DNA of 64,000 nucleotides from JADKIH01 sp964595205 (GCA_964595205.1 CAZQOQ010000023.1:1-64000), one strand, 5' to 3'. Positions 55,199-62,970 are shown, counted from the first letter of the stretch. Notes: generated by a model not told the origin, from the letters alone. Translations and numbers: made by a program.

Positions 55199-55843
55199 AT
55201 GCCACACTTTATTACCTCTTGCATCAGTGCACTTCCTAATGAAGATAAGAAAGCACTATGTTCAGGTATTGATATTTTGGATGTTGGTTGTGGTCACTGC
55301 CACTACTGGATAGACTTGTATAGAACAATCAAGTTTAAATCAATTGTAGGAATAGACAACGGTGGTAGAATTAATTTTTCTGTTGTAAATGATTTATCAA
55401 TTCCACTTAGTGAAAAGTCTGTTGAAGCAGGTACATATAAACAGTACACAGCAGAGCATAAGTTAATCTATAAAGAAGAACCAGTTCTAACAGAAGAAGA
55501 ATTCATGGATGTCTTTGATAGAAAAGAAAGTATGATTGATGCGTTTGATTATTTTGATGAACTGATTGAAGAAGGTAAGCAATATGACTTTATCATACTT
55601 GGTAATTTTATTCACTTGACTGAACTGGCAAAGGATAGGAAAGAAGACCTGTTGAACAAGCTGCATAAAATAACTGGTCAATATGTTTATCTGTTAGGTA
55701 ACAGTCCTATCAACGAAGAAGAAGAAAGTCAGAGGCATTCAGAACAGGAAATTGCAGATATACTTTCACTACATTTTAAAGTTGTACTAAGACAGCATCC
55801 TGTAAACTTGCAGTTATATTCGATGATGCTGAAAAAGATTTAG
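55199..55843 (+). CDS. SAM-dependent methyltransferase-like protein
   Basis: A 214-residue protein. The class I methyltransferase motif I is visible at about residues 26-36 (ILDVGCGHCHYW), followed by the acidic end of strand 2 (GIDNGG). A long acidic insert (about 75-120) separates this from strand 4 (YDFIILGNFIHL). The substrate is unknown; the insert sets it apart from common families. It starts 3 bases after the membrane protein gene and ends the five-gene operon. Confidence 0.65.
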   Translation: MPHFITSCISALPNEDKKALCSGIDILDVGCGHCHYWIDLYRTIKFKSIVGIDNGGRINFSVVNDLSIPLSEKSVEAGTYKQYTAEHKLIYKEEPVLTEEEFMDVFDRKESMIDAFDYFDELIEEGKQYDFIILGNFIHLTELAKDRKEDLLNKLHKITGQYVYLLGNSPINEEEESQRHSEQEIADILSLHFKVVLRQHPVNLQLYSMMLKKI

Positions 55844-55845
55844 AC

Positions 55846-56535
55846 TTACTTTCTTTCATCATCAATCTTCTTTTCCATTAAAGCAATCACAGGTCTAACA
55901 ATCCTATCAATCAATGACACTTCAATACCAACGCGGGCTGCTGGACTTTCAGGATTAAGAACGTACAACTTACATTTTTCCATCAATGCTTTTAACTCTG
56001 CATCATCATCAATCAATCCAGTAAATAAAGAACACTGTTTAAGAAAATCTGCCTGTGCTTTTCCGTATTCCATCTTTGCAAGGTTGAATGATTGTTCAGC
56101 TAAGTGTTGACCTTCATTGTATGTATTCCTTAGTGTATTAAAGGACATAAGATAAGTGTTTGCACAATCCTTATAATACACTTCCATGCTTTCTGTGTTT
56201 GCTCTAATCACAATCAACTGTTGAATCAAATCCTGCTTTGCTTTTTCTTTGTCCTTCTTATCCTGCCTGTTGTTCGTATAGACAGTAATCAACCATGCAA
56301 TGATAGCACCGATTACAGCACTGGCAAGTGATATAAACCAATCTTCTTTATACCACTGTGGTTCTGCTTCCTTCAATGATTTGATTGCATCGACCAGTTG
56401 AACTGTCAATGAACTGTCCATTAAAGCTCCCCCATAAAGGGTATGAAGTACATGTGCTGAATCTGGTATCATAAGGACGAAAGATAATGGTTCTACACCA
56501 AAGTTGAATGGGTTTGGAAATAGGAGCTTCCACAT
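55846..56535 (-). CDS. Membrane-anchored coiled-coil protein
   Basis: A 229-residue protein with one strong transmembrane helix at about residues 70-87 (LASAVIGAIIAWLITVY). A long helical, partly coiled-coil cytosolic part follows (NNRQDKKDKEKAKQDLIQQL, then LNPESPAARVGIEVSL). It converges with the five-gene operon, separated by only two bases. No family was recognised; the layout resembles small single-pass effectors. A GTCAA-TAAG-TTGAC palindrome lies just upstream at 56544-56557. Confidence 0.6.
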   Translation of the reverse strand: MWKLLFPNPFNFGVEPLSFVLMIPDSAHVLHTLYGGALMDSSLTVQLVDAIKSLKEAEPQWYKEDWFISLASAVIGAIIAWLITVYTNNRQDKKDKEKAKQDLIQQLIVIRANTESMEVYYKDCANTYLMSFNTLRNTYNEGQHLAEQSFNLAKMEYGKAQADFLKQCSLFTGLIDDDAELKALMEKCKLYVLNPESPAARVGIEVSLIDRIVRPVIALMEKKIDDERK

Positions 56536-56774
56536 ACCCTTATGTCAATAAGTTGACAAGGGTGTTTTATAACAACTGAACATGCCGCTCCGTATTTAAG
56601 TCTGGGAGGACATCAAACATTCCCGATTGCATTTAGATTTTAAAAACAAAGAAAGCATATATGAAAGAAGCACCAAGACCACCCTAATTCACTAAAGACA
56701 AAAATATTTTTAAAAAAAGTTTTTAACAGTTCCAAAAATCAACAAATCAGTTTCACAATTAAAATTATAAGACA

Positions 56775-57140
56775 ATGAAAAAAAGTAAAAACAAAGTACC
56801 TACACTAAGTCAAGTAAGAAGGAAAATCAATTCAGGTAAAGGAAAAGTTGAAAAAAGAAATGCTGCTAAGAAAGCCTATTCTGAAAAAGCAAAAGCATTA
56901 CTTGAACAATTAAATCGTTACCTGAATATCAGATTCATGAATGCCACATTAGGTGATTGGGATGTATATCAGTTTGCAAAGGCAGAAGAACAGAAGCTTA
57001 TCAAGGCAATCAAGAATTTTTCAACGACTGATGATGCAATAAAATTAGAAGTTGATTTAATGGTGTATGACTTGATTAAAGGATTCAACAAAGAACATAA
57101 TGATACAAAGGCAGGTTATTTTAAATTGAAAGCAGCATAA
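56775..57140 (+). CDS. Small basic unknown protein
   Basis: A 121-residue protein with a Lys-rich N-terminus (MKKSKNKVPTLSQVRRKINSG) and a helical body. It might bind nucleic acid. A hairpin-like GCCCTGT...ACACAAGGC followed by T-rich sequence (57151-57188) may terminate it. Confidence 0.55.
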   Translation: MKKSKNKVPTLSQVRRKINSGKGKVEKRNAAKKAYSEKAKALLEQLNRYLNIRFMNATLGDWDVYQFAKAEEQKLIKAIKNFSTTDDAIKLEVDLMVYDLIKGFNKEHNDTKAGYFKLKAA

Positions 57141-57210
57141 CAAATAAGAATGCCCTGTATCAGTTGATATGACACAAGGCTTCTTTATTTCATTAAGTTT
57201 TAATTACATC

Positions 57211-57621
57211 TCAGGCTGGTTGTTCAAACACGAACCAGCGTTCATGCTGTTTCAGGTACTTCAATTCAGGAAAGTAGTTCTTACCCATTGATGAAGATAG
57301 CATCTGTACGATATACTTTGCCAGAGTGCCATACTTCAAGTCATCCATCTGCTTGTCATGCTTCTTGTAATCTTTGGGATTAGGCAGTGCATTAAAAGCC
57401 TGATAAGTCTTTGCTTGTAAATCTGGAATGTTGTTCAAAAACAAAATATCTTTCAGGTCATTCAATGAAAAATATTCAACCCTGCTGCTGTTATCAGCAT
57501 ACTTACCCCAGTTGAATTTGAATACCGGCTCATCATTGTCCTGATAAGCAATACCAAATGTAACTGGTCTGTGCTGGTTCAGGTACTCTAATAATCTTTC
57601 GAAGTTAATTTCTACGTTCAT
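57211..57621 (-). CDS. Unknown 136-residue protein
   Basis: I start at ATG 57621 (MNVEINFERLLEYL), because the open frame upstream adds residues of poor quality. The protein is soluble, with DEPVFKFNWGKYAD and a C-terminal YFPELKYLKQHERWFVFEQP. No family was recognised. Confidence 0.55.
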   Translation of the reverse strand: MNVEINFERLLEYLNQHRPVTFGIAYQDNDEPVFKFNWGKYADNSSRVEYFSLNDLKDILFLNNIPDLQAKTYQAFNALPNPKDYKKHDKQMDDLKYGTLAKYIVQMLSSSMGKNYFPELKYLKQHERWFVFEQPA

Positions 57622-57763
57622 TGTATTACAATCTTTAAGGTTACAGGGTAAGATAATAAAAAAGACAATTCTTGCAACCCTCCATCCAGTATAATTTTGC
57701 ACCAGTTTATTCAGAGCAGTTGATGGTTATCTTTGCCATCACAATGCCAAAAAATGGCGACCA

Positions 57764-57913
57764 ATGGAAGTAACCACCATTGGGCTTGTAATAGGACTGA
57801 TACTTCAAACTATCAGTGTAATATTACAGGTGATAGAAATGACTTCTAACAAGGTTACTATAAACGTAGAAGTCACCGTAATTGTAGTAACTGCAATTAC
57901 CCCTGCCGAATAG
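57764..57913 (+). CDS. Possible small membrane peptide (49 residues)
   Basis: ATG 57764 opens a frame with an N-terminal hydrophobic helix (TTIGLVIGLILQTISVILQV), a polar turn (EMTSNKV) and a second Val/Ile-rich strand or helix (NVEVTVIVVTAI). Peptides of this build occur as type I toxins and small phage-defence effectors. No antisense RNA or promoter can be demonstrated, so this is only a candidate. Confidence 0.35.
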   Translation: MEVTTIGLVIGLILQTISVILQVIEMTSNKVTINVEVTVIVVTAITPAE

Positions 57914-57952
57914 CCGTACACTTTGCTGTAAGGAAAGTAGCAGGAAACAAAA

Positions 57953-57985
57953 AAGCCCTGTGTCGTTTGATGCAGGGCTTCTTTG
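57953..57985 (-). terminator. Terminator of the 58002-58490 gene
   Basis: AAGCCCTG (57953-57960) and CAGGGCTT (57973-57980) form an 8-bp stem with a 12-nt loop. On the minus strand it is followed by TTTTTTG, as expected for an intrinsic terminator of the gene ending at 58002. The same stem sequence is used by the terminator after tRNA-Asp. Confidence 0.75.
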
Positions 57986-58001
57986 ATTACATATAAATAA
58001 A

Positions 58002-58490
58002 TTAGTGTTCAAGCATGTTCGCTTGGACAATCAGTATTTCTTCTTGTTGTAATGCTTTCTTCATCTGATTAATCAGTCCTTCTGGTATCATCTTGATTTC
58101 GTCTGGTGTCAATACGTGTGAATATTCTTTTTCATCGAAGAAACCTATGTAGAGATAGATAGTAATCTTTCCATCTTTTGTATAGTACAGTTCCAGTCTG
58201 CTGTCATTCATGTTGTGTTCGTCATATGAAAGAAAGGATGCAAGCTTACCTTTAAATCCAAATTCAGCACCTTCTTCAATCTCCATAATCATACCGGCAG
58301 TTATTCTTGAATTACGGGTGGCAATTCCAATATCAACCTGTCCTTCATTGACAATCTTAGATACAAACAATGAAAGGAAATCAGGAACGTGTTGCTTAAA
58401 ACCTTTGTCAAAGTAATCTGCATTCTGCCACATATTACCCCAAAGATAATCTGCTTGTTCTTGTGTTAGTTTTGTCAGCATTGCAATCAA
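58002..58490 (-). CDS. Unknown 162-residue protein (full-length copy)
   Basis: A soluble alpha/beta protein starting MIAMLTKLTQEQADYLWGNMW (a second ATG at 58481 is equally good) and ending IVQANMLEH. Its C-terminal half is duplicated in truncated form at 51734-52003, so the family has been copied within the island. No known domain was recognised. Confidence 0.6.
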   Translation of the reverse strand: MIAMLTKLTQEQADYLWGNMWQNADYFDKGFKQHVPDFLSLFVSKIVNEGQVDIGIATRNSRITAGMIMEIEEGAEFGFKGKLASFLSYDEHNMNDSRLELYYTKDGKITIYLYIGFFDEKEYSHVLTPDEIKMIPEGLINQMKKALQQEEILIVQANMLEH

Positions 58491-58510
58491 TTTTATTTAC
58501 CCAAGGTAAT

Positions 58511-58528
58511 AAATTGACGAGTCAATTT
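58511..58528. promoter_or_regulatory. Palindrome in the divergent promoter region
   Basis: AAATTGAC, GA, GTCAATTT is a perfect 8-bp-arm palindrome between two divergent genes. It shares the TTGAC-N2-GTCAA-like core with the operator at 31695-31710 (TTTGAC-AA-GTCAAA), so the same or a related XRE-type regulator might bind both. Confidence 0.55.
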
Positions 58529-58600
58529 GTAAACAGGTATTTACAAAAGTGCATTTTAGCAGTGAAACTTATCAACATACTGGTGTAAGCCTTGCCAAAG

Positions 58601-59341
58601 ATGTTCCTTTGCAGAATGGAAACAGTTGCTTATGATATTGACTTAGACAGAAATCCAGCGTGGATATACAGAACACCTGAAAGAAGATTGTCTATACATG
58701 CGTCCCTTTCATCTTTCGGTTGCAAGGTGTTCAACGGTGCATACAAGGTTAAGAACTTTGACAAGTTCAAAGAAATCTGTCATGATGTATGGAATCACAA
58801 GAACAGGGATGAAGATTTACTGCCGTTCTTGGAAGAACATATAGTTGACCAACTCCGTGTGACAACCTGCTTTGAAAACATGATGAAGGGCATACTGCTT
58901 TGTAATGGGGTGGTGATACATAAAATTAGTAATGAACCTGCTTTTCTTGACTTGCATCAACAGCAGAAAAAAAGACCAATAAAGATGGGTGAAATCTTTA
59001 CAGAAGAAAACCTGTATAAAAAAGAAGATGGAATGGTTTATTGTAAAGGTCTTACTACACAAACAATCAACATCAGTACGATGCTGGAAAAAGAACAGTA
59101 TGTGAAGATGATAGATTGTCCAAAGGATTTATTGGATGCAATCCGTGAAGTGAATCACGAAAGAAATAGTCTGCACATGTTGATGAAATCTGGATTTGTA
59201 CTTTCAAAAGAACTTAACCGGATTGATTTTTTAATGAAGCATGTTGCTTCAACATTAAAGCAAATGGAAGCCCACAATAAAAGTCATACTGAATTTAAAA
59301 TATTTAATCTAAGTGATGGAATCAACATTGACCCCGAATGA
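58601..59341 (+). CDS. HEPN-like protein A (RNxLH motif)
   Basis: A 246-residue helical protein from ATG 58601 (a TTG at 58592 or an ATG at 58616 are alternatives). It contains VTTCFENMMKGILLCNGVVIH and, near the end, NHERNSLHMLMKSG, with Arg-Asn-x-Leu-His. The arrangement of an early helix E-N-x2-K followed by a late RNxxH-type motif recalls HEPN families, although the spacing is R-x3-H rather than R-x4-6-H. It overlaps its paralogue by 26 bases, so the two are made together. Confidence 0.55.
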   Translation: MFLCRMETVAYDIDLDRNPAWIYRTPERRLSIHASLSSFGCKVFNGAYKVKNFDKFKEICHDVWNHKNRDEDLLPFLEEHIVDQLRVTTCFENMMKGILLCNGVVIHKISNEPAFLDLHQQQKKRPIKMGEIFTEENLYKKEDGMVYCKGLTTQTINISTMLEKEQYVKMIDCPKDLLDAIREVNHERNSLHMLMKSGFVLSKELNRIDFLMKHVASTLKQMEAHNKSHTEFKIFNLSDGINIDPE

Positions 59342-60011
59342 AATTTTAGAGAAAGACCCTTTACAATTGTATGTTGATGAACAATTACGTTATGGGGCTG
59401 CTACGAATATGATAATGTTCAGCGTTGAAATGTATCATTCTTCATACATCAAGCTGAATATGGACAAGTACATCACTTTCCAGAATTTACCTGTGAAGGA
59501 AAAGATGCACTATGAACATTTTCAACCAATGATTTTCAATCACCTTACAAATTGCTTCACTATTTGTACAGTGTTTGAAAACTATGCAAAGGCAAGACTA
59601 CTTTACACAGATGTTCTTGTTCACACATATAAGAATCCTAAAGTAAGAGAACAGCAAAGGAAGCAACCAATTTCCTGCAAAGGTGCTACGATTGAACAGC
59701 TAAAGGCAATGTTAAATCCAGAACTTACTATTGGTATGAAAGAAATATTGTCTGAACCATACAACATCGCATTGGATGTTTCACCCAATTTGTTAGAGTT
59801 TTTAAAGCATATCAGAATACCACGTAATAAGCTTCACTTCATGAACCAGATGCAATATAGTACAAGTGAAGAATTCATTGCTGGCTTACAGGAAGCAGAT
59901 TCTTTTATTACCGTTAACATGGTTGATGTAATAAGAAAAGCAACTGGTCATGGTCATATAGGTGGACAGATGAATATTATTCCTGTTGATGAAAATGGAA
60001 TGCCTGTATGA
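59316..60011 (+). CDS. HEPN-like protein B (RNxLH motif), paralogue of A
   Basis: A 231-residue relative of the preceding protein: FTICTVFENYAKARLLYTDVLVH matches VTTCFENMMKGILL...VVIH, QQRKQPISCKGATIEQL matches QQQKKRPIKMGE, and IPRNKLHFMNQM matches HERNSLHMLM. The start is set at ATG 59316 (GTG 59313 is possible). Two diverged subunits encoded in overlap suggest a heterodimer. It is the last gene before attR. No promoter of its own is seen. Confidence 0.55.
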   Translation: MESTLTPNEILEKDPLQLYVDEQLRYGAATNMIMFSVEMYHSSYIKLNMDKYITFQNLPVKEKMHYEHFQPMIFNHLTNCFTICTVFENYAKARLLYTDVLVHTYKNPKVREQQRKQPISCKGATIEQLKAMLNPELTIGMKEILSEPYNIALDVSPNLLEFLKHIRIPRNKLHFMNQMQYSTSEEFIAGLQEADSFITVNMVDVIRKATGHGHIGGQMNIIPVDENGMPV

Positions 60012-60012
60012 A

Positions 60013-60044
60013 TCGTATAGGGTCTACATCTTTTCGTATAGGGT
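60013..60044. repeat. Right pair of TCGTATAGGGT motifs
   Basis: Exact copies at 60013-60023 and 60034-60044, same orientation, 21 bases apart, lying 35 bases before attR. They match the left pair at 28684-28714. Nothing else in this short stretch explains them. Confidence 0.7.
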
Positions 60045-60078
60045 AGTAGGAAAACAGCCCAAAAACAGCGAAAATATA

Positions 60079-60096
60079 AGTCCCGTCCGGACCGCC
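60079..60096. other. attR: duplicated tRNA-Asp 3' end
   Basis: AGTCCCGTCCGGACCGCC equals the tRNA 3' segment at 28621-28638 except for one base (A to G). It marks the right limit of the island. Confidence 0.88.
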
Positions 60097-60109
60097 AATT
60101 ATTAAATTA

Positions 60110-60150
60110 AACCCTTGATAGTCAACACTTACAAGGGTTTTTTGTTTTTT
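60110..60150 (+). terminator. Terminator just right of attR
   Basis: AACCCTTG (60110-60117) pairs with CAAGGGTT (60132-60139) around a 14-nt loop and runs into two T tracts. It may be the original terminator downstream of the tRNA before island 1 inserted. Confidence 0.75.
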
Positions 60151-61431
60151 ATGTGGCAAGCCACGTGGCAAATTTTTACCTTGAATTCACAATTTTTGGA
60201 CTCTAATGAGCAATGTGAAATTTTATTTGAGGGGGCTTATAGACAACGACAAGGAAAGCATGGTAGGCTATATGCCACCTGGAAATCGAAACGACTGAGG
60301 ATCTCTACCGAGATTAAAGTCAAGAACTCCGAATGGAGTGGAAAGAAGATCAAGGGCAATGGATACGATCTTGAAAATCAAAAACTCTTTAACGTCTTTG
60401 CCAAAGCAATACAGGAAATTGCTAATGCAAGTCTTACTTCAAAGGTTTTAGCACCGATGGAACTGAGACGGGAACTCTTGCAAATAATTTCACCCGACAG
60501 AGCGATAATCAAAAGCGGAAAGAAGCAATACAATCTTCAGACATTCCTTGAAGAGTATATTAAAACAAACCCGGAAAATTTAAAACGCGATTCTTTAGGC
60601 AGCTATGAATACTTTTTAAATAATCAGCTAATCCCTTTTGCGAAAAAGTATGGAAGAGATTTTTTGTCATTCAAATCGGTCGATAGCACCTGGGATGAGT
60701 ATTACATAAAGTTCTGCACAGATAATGGTTACTCAAAAAATACCATTGATAAATACAGGAAGGAATTAAAGAAGATCATGCGGTATGCCCTGATGAAAGA
60801 TATTCATAGCAACCGGAAGTTTGAAAGCTTCAAACGATCGCAGGAAGAATCAACTTCAATTTATCTTACCGAAGACGAGATCAAAGAGATCTATAATTTA
60901 GAAGTCGAAAAAAAGTTAGATCTAACAAAAAACCTTTTTGTCTTTTCGTGCTTAACAGGTTTAAGGGTATCGGATCTTTTCCAGTTGAAGATTGAAGACG
61001 TCAAGGAAGATTACATATTAATCAAAACACTTAAGACGGAAGATCTCCTGAAAATTCCGCTACGTCCGACTGCATCATCAATTCTGAAAAAATTTGACGG
61101 TGTATTCCCAGCGATTACAGAACAAAAATACAATGCATACATAAAGGAAATTTGTTCTAAGATTCCATCCCTGAAAAAGGAAGAATCGATTTATTACACC
61201 CAGGGAATGAACAAGAGGGTGAAGGAGACCTATAAAAAGTGGCAGTTAGTTTCAACCCACACAGGACGTCGCTCGTTTGCAACCAATGAATATTTACGGG
61301 GAACACCTATATTTGATATCATGGCGATTACGGGTCATAGGAAGGTGCAGACGTTTATGAAGTATATTCGGATCACGCAGCAGGAGAAGGCGAATAGGTT
61401 GATGACGGAGTTTACGAAGAGGGATTTCTAA
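60151..61431 (+). CDS. Tyrosine recombinase of a second, adjacent element
   Basis: From ATG 60151 the protein has 426 residues (a TTG at 60115 lies within the terminator and is unlikely). An arm-binding-like N-terminus is followed by a SAM-like domain (about residues 125-225) and a catalytic domain with Arg in LTGLRVSDLFQL, HTGRRSF (His-x-x-Arg), GHRKVQTF and Tyr in MKYIRIT. It is not closely similar to the first integrase. Its position 55 bases after attR, in the same orientation as the first integrase after attL, indicates a second element stacked at the same tRNA site. Confidence 0.9.
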   Translation: MWQATWQIFTLNSQFLDSNEQCEILFEGAYRQRQGKHGRLYATWKSKRLRISTEIKVKNSEWSGKKIKGNGYDLENQKLFNVFAKAIQEIANASLTSKVLAPMELRRELLQIISPDRAIIKSGKKQYNLQTFLEEYIKTNPENLKRDSLGSYEYFLNNQLIPFAKKYGRDFLSFKSVDSTWDEYYIKFCTDNGYSKNTIDKYRKELKKIMRYALMKDIHSNRKFESFKRSQEESTSIYLTEDEIKEIYNLEVEKKLDLTKNLFVFSCLTGLRVSDLFQLKIEDVKEDYILIKTLKTEDLLKIPLRPTASSILKKFDGVFPAITEQKYNAYIKEICSKIPSLKKEESIYYTQGMNKRVKETYKKWQLVSTHTGRRSFATNEYLRGTPIFDIMAITGHRKVQTFMKYIRITQQEKANRLMTEFTKRDF

Positions 61432-61474
61432 TTTCTGACTACAACTTATAATTTTGAATTAACTAAAAAATAAA

Positions 61475-62215
61475 ATGAAAATATTTATTGTTTTGTTATT
61501 AATTTTTAAAATGGGTGTAACGTTTTCACAAGAAATTCAAGGTAGAAAAAGTTTGTATAAGGGAATAACAGTAATTCAGCCGGATGTAAGTAGTCATAGT
61601 TCTACATTTACTATTTTGTATTTCAATAAAAATGACTCAACTAAATTTTTAATTGATAGTATTAATTTAAACAAACATTCTTATTCATTATCACCTAATT
61701 CGCAATTTATTGCGATTTCTGATGCTCCTGATGAATTTCTGATTTCTAAAGTAACAATTTATAATAAGTTTAAAGAGATTGTTAAATCATGTACCATTGA
61801 TACGTTACAATTTCTTCATTTATCTGATAGCTTAAGCTTGGTTAGTGAAGGTAATTTTTATTCTGTTATGGAAAGAAAGACTTCAGTAAGATTTTATAGT
61901 AAGGATTGTGTTGAAATTATTAACAGTGTACCAGATAATTTTGGTTATGTCCACGAATCTCTTTTTACGAAGCATAACTATTTTTATTTTTTAACTATTG
62001 ATGATACTTTAAGGTGTCGGAATGATTGTAATGCTGTATTATTTATATATGATTATGATTTCACTTTAATAGGGAAACAAGTATTTCCTTCTTTTCGCAA
62101 AAATTATATTTATAAACTTTCAGAAGAGAATGATGGCTTAGTAAGTATTATGCTAAGAAACAATTTAAACGAAAAGAAAATTTTCTTGAATAGCAAAGGT
62201 GAAATTGTAAAATGA
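61475..62215 (+). CDS. Unknown exported protein
   Basis: A 246-residue protein with a signal peptide (residues 1-19, IVLLLIFKMGVTFSQ). The mature part is beta-rich with repeated short strands (KFLIDSINLNKHSYSLSPNSQF, VLFIYDYDF, KIFLNSKGEIVK) and might be a small propeller. No family was recognised. Confidence 0.55.
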   Translation: MKIFIVLLLIFKMGVTFSQEIQGRKSLYKGITVIQPDVSSHSSTFTILYFNKNDSTKFLIDSINLNKHSYSLSPNSQFIAISDAPDEFLISKVTIYNKFKEIVKSCTIDTLQFLHLSDSLSLVSEGNFYSVMERKTSVRFYSKDCVEIINSVPDNFGYVHESLFTKHNYFYFLTIDDTLRCRNDCNAVLFIYDYDFTLIGKQVFPSFRKNYIYKLSEENDGLVSIMLRNNLNEKKIFLNSKGEIVK

Positions 62216-62229
62216 TTTCCTTAAATAAA

Positions 62230-62517
62230 TTAGAAATTATTTTGTAAAAATTCAGGCTTGCCGCTTTTTATCTTGTTAAGATTTTCAACCCATTGCTTTA
62301 CGTTGTACAATTTAAATCTTCCGACTTGTTTTGTATCGACATAACCCAGATTCTTATACTTATGAAAAGTCTTTTTTGAAATTGGATATTTATTCGTGAA
62401 CCATTCTAGTAACTGATATTCTTCTTCGATTTTATTTTCGATAGCAGCCTGTTTTATTAACTCATTTAGTTTAGGAGTCAGTTCTTCCATAATATTATTG
62501 CACTTTTCATTCGACAT
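62230..62517 (-). CDS. Helix-turn-helix protein of the second element
   Basis: A 95-residue protein. The C-terminal half (about residues 38-80; YPISKKTFHKYKNLGYVDTKQVGRFKLYN) resembles the MerR-like HTH of excisionases and small island regulators, preceded by a helical extension. It may be the excisionase or regulator that goes with the integrase at 60151. Confidence 0.6.
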   Translation of the reverse strand: MSNEKCNNIMEELTPKLNELIKQAAIENKIEEEYQLLEWFTNKYPISKKTFHKYKNLGYVDTKQVGRFKLYNVKQWVENLNKIKSGKPEFLQNNF

Positions 62518-62598
62518 TCCAGCTCTAATTCCATAGAAGTTGAAATTGACAATGCGGTGGAAAGATTTTTTGTAAAGATTTTAGATTTCCTCTCTACT

Positions 62599-62970
62599 AT
62601 GTTTGATATTTTTCGACGGAAAATTTTAGAAAGCGATAAGTTATATATTAGAGAAATGCAGGACGACATCACTATTCAAGATGTTTTTCCAAACGAATGG
62701 AAAAGTGTGTATAGTGCGCCTGTCAGAAATTTTCATGGCCAGGCGGATACCATTACCGTAAATGAAAAAAATGAATGGTATGAAAATGGTCAGCACGTAT
62801 GGAATATAATTGATTTTAAGTTGAAGGAGAATAGAATCACTTTTCTAAAACAAGATCCAAAAAATTATAATCGACTTGCATACAATGATTTGAAAATAGT
62901 TGATGAGAATCATTTCACCGGGCTGGAAAATGGTTTTATTAATATTGATTACAAAAAAAAGAATCCATGA
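62599..62970 (+). CDS. Unknown 123-residue protein
   Basis: I start at ATG 62599 (a GTG at 62557 would add 14 residues; an ATG at 62656 is also possible). The protein contains NEKNEWYENGQHVWNIIDF and ends with a Lys-rich tail. No family was recognised. It ends 4 bases before the next open frame, so they may form an operon. Confidence 0.5.
   Translation: MFDIFRRKILESDKLYIREMQDDITIQDVFPNEWKSVYSAPVRNFHGQADTITVNEKNEWYENGQHVWNIIDFKLKENRITFLKQDPKNYNRLAYNDLKIVDENHFTGLENGFINIDYKKKNP

Larger units (their letters stand above)
57622..58001. other. Intergenic region with a small membrane-peptide ORF and a terminator
   Basis: This 380-base stretch holds the small plus-strand frame 57764-57913 and, at its right end, the terminator of the minus-strand gene that starts at 58490. 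Confidence 0.5.
28563..60096. mobile_element. tRNA-Asp-inserted genomic island (about 31.5 kb), defence-rich
   Basis: Three facts define the element: an 18-bp near-perfect direct repeat of the tRNA 3' end at both limits, a tyrosine recombinase gene starting 121 bases inside the left repeat, and paired TCGTATAGGGT motifs close to both ends. The interior is clearly more AT-rich than the left flank. I see restriction-modification genes, HEPN-like proteins, membrane proteins, an excisionase-like gene and an OB-fold protein, but no relaxase, coupling protein or conjugation genes. It is best described as an integrative island or satellite rather than a self-transmissible ICE. Confidence 0.85.

Noticed and set aside
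28563..60096. Interpretation of the island as a complete ICE
   Set aside because: No relaxase, coupling ATPase or mating-pair genes were recognised among the translated genes.
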